The position numbers and the translations under genes were made by a program. From Asterionellopsis glacialis (Eukaryota; Bacillariophyta; Plagiogrammaphyceae; Rhaphoneidales; Asterionellopsidaceae), in NCBI GenBank assembly GCA_014885115.2, contig WKLE02000921.1:13168-31379 (forward strand): 18,212 bases of DNA. Direction: 5' to 3'. The notes beneath the pieces were generated by a model. That model made no database searches, was not told the origin of the DNA, and saw nothing but the letters and a program-made list of their open reading frames with translations. The stretch's first letter is position 1; every line of letters begins with the position of its first letter. Below are positions 17,150-18,212 of this stretch, piece by piece.

Positions 17150-17699
17150 GTAGTGCTTGAGGCAGGTATTTTTTACTTTTGAAGTTGAAACATATACCTT
17201 TGATTGCTTTGAGTAACTCAACTCTGCCATCGTCTGCAAAGAATACTTCGCAAGTTTCTAGGGCTTCAATCTTTGACTTCATTGCTTCAGTACATTGTCC
17301 CCATATAAGGGAATATAGATTTTTCACATTTTCTTCCAGTGTTAGTTCTCTTTTCATGAACTCATCAATCTTCTTCTCTAATATTTGCTTTTTTACGTTT
17401 GAGGATGTATCAGGACAATTGGTTGGTTCCATAAGGGTAGGTATTTTCAGGTTCTCCGTGGCTTTCTTTATGTCACTGCCATATGTATATTACTGACTGA
17501 CATGTATGGCTATCTTCTTTGATGTCACAATAAATATGTCAGCTTGTTTGATTCCAGAACAGTCATATATCTGTCGCATTAATTCCAGGAGGTCTCCTAA
17601 ATCCTCTTTTATCTTTCTTTCTTCTGTTGTTGGACCCATCACCTTCTTGTTTAATTTTTTGTCGTGTTTGGCTTCTTTGTCTTCGTTTGAAGATGACAT
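17112..17699 (-). pseudogene. Copia-like Gag, interrupted by an in-frame stop
   Basis: An ATG at 17699 opens a lysine-rich N-terminus, then a helical segment (EDLGDLLELMRQIYD). A TAA at 17490-17492 interrupts it, and the same frame continues without a break to 17112. The downstream part has Gag-like features: a helical KKQILEKKIDEFMKRE, an LIWGQCTEAMKSKIEAL block and a DDGRVELLKAIKGICFNF block. No CCHC zinc knuckle is present. Both halves share one frame, so a single point mutation accounts for this break. It would have formed the retroelement capsid. Confidence 0.65.
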
Positions 17700-18185
17700 A
17701 GTGTTCAGTAATATTTTAAAATTCTGTTGAAACTACGATGCTTGTTGACAAGCTATCATGCCCCTAAAGCAATGATATCACCCAGGAGATAGGAACAAGT
17801 GGTTGTAAGTTGAGTATAACCGGAGAATATAAAATATTATGAGAATGATATCTATCCAATCATTTCTATTCCGATGCTACTTCAATGGATCTCCACTGAT
17901 TGTAGTTCTGGCGTGTTTTCGGTTCAAGTACGTCCATTAGTGCGGGATCTTCATCTTCTTGATTGCTCAGGATAGAGTACGGGTTATTACCCAATTTAGC
18001 TCTATTCTTATCCGTACGTGCCATTGTCTCATTTTTCCTCAACACCTCTATCGTGTTTTATTTTTTCTAGAACAAAAACCGGAAGTCCGATTAACGTTCG
18101 ACCAAACTATATACATAACCTCGGTATCTTTTGACAAATACTGGTGCAGGACTCAAGCAATCTTTTAGCATTTGACAACAATAGT
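17700..18185. promoter_or_regulatory. Upstream region of the right-edge gene
   Basis: This gap lies between the copia relic and the ATG at 18186. It contains a CCAAT motif (17856-17860) but no GTAC/CTAG repeat cluster. A plus-strand ORF at 17959-18168 lacks an ATG start and recognisable motifs. Confidence 0.35.
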
Positions 18186-18212
18186 ATGAAGACGGTGTGT
18201 GTGATCGGAGCG
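18186..18212 (+). CDS. Start of a gene with Rossmann-like N-terminus (truncated by window)
   Basis: The last nine codons of the window read MKTVCVIGA from an ATG at 18186. A short basic start followed by a hydrophobic beta strand and then GA is the usual opening of FAD- or NAD-binding Rossmann folds (V-x-V-I-G-A-G-x-x-G), for example flavin-dependent monooxygenases or oxidoreductases. Only the first strand and the first glycine of the expected motif are visible, so the call is tentative and the specific family cannot be given. Confidence 0.45.

Larger units (their letters stand above)
16961..17699 (-). mobile_element. Degraded Ty1/copia-like (CoDi-type) retrotransposon fragment
   Basis: The fragment keeps a Gag-like region and a retropepsin-like core in the copia order, on the minus strand. 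The order and the protease core resemble diatom CoDi elements as I remember them. The frame is broken by a nonsense codon in Gag and a frame change before the protease, and integrase, reverse transcriptase and RNase H are absent. No LTRs or primer-binding site were identified within the window. It is best read as a dead, truncated copy. Confidence 0.7.

Noticed and set aside
17700..17850. Possible primer-binding site for the copia relic
   Set aside because: Only weak partial resemblance to an initiator-tRNA complement was seen, and no LTR boundary accompanies it.
17959..18168. Plus-strand ORF before the right-edge gene
   Set aside because: It starts with TTG and lacks any motif; the later ATG at 18186 gives a much more gene-like start.

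Overview
The window looks like nuclear DNA of a diatom or close stramenopile relative. It carries single long ORFs alongside two genes with short GT-AG introns (84, 92 and 95 nt), N-termini resembling signal plus plastid-transit peptides, a Delta24(28)-type sterol reductase, and a decayed Ty1/copia element whose protease core resembles diatom CoDi elements as I remember them. This assignment is inferred from gene content; no rRNA or other direct marker is present.

The left part (1-13.6 kb) is gene-rich. In order: a pair of CRE-like sites (21-41); a small Ser/Arg-rich protein (651-1043, -); an aspartyl/asparaginyl beta-hydroxylase-family oxygenase (2428-3603, +); a small secreted Cys-containing protein (3728-4411, -); an ERG4-type C-24(28) sterol reductase (4819-6375, -); an Aat-like leucyl/phenylalanyl-tRNA-protein transferase (7344-8345, +); a three-exon cysteine dioxygenase (8664-9532, -); a two-exon histidine phosphatase of the phosphoglycerate mutase superfamily (10246-11288, -); and a secreted pepsin-family aspartic protease (12092-13612, +). 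These are independent eukaryotic genes, not an operon. Their products cover oxygenase chemistry, sterol synthesis, possible N-degron tagging, thiol catabolism and secretion, with no evident shared pathway.

The right part (13.6-17.7 kb) is AT-rich and looks like a graveyard of mobile or decayed DNA. It holds an unrecognised, possibly spliced minus-strand gene (14310-15130), a frame-broken plus-strand ORF with a GAA repeat (15543-16390), and a broken copia-like Gag/protease relic on the minus strand (16961-17699). At the right edge a new gene begins (18186 onward) with a Rossmann-like N-terminus.

The most interesting points are: (1) exact 12-14 bp repeats built on GTAC and CTAG palindromes, shared among several gaps that face gene 5' ends; (2) the eukaryotic Aat-like protein, in which the position of the bacterial catalytic glutamine is glycine; (3) the HxD...H iron motif in the AspH-family protein; and (4) the cysteine dioxygenase, whose last exon had to be recovered by splicing. 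I did not find a clearly new multi-gene system.
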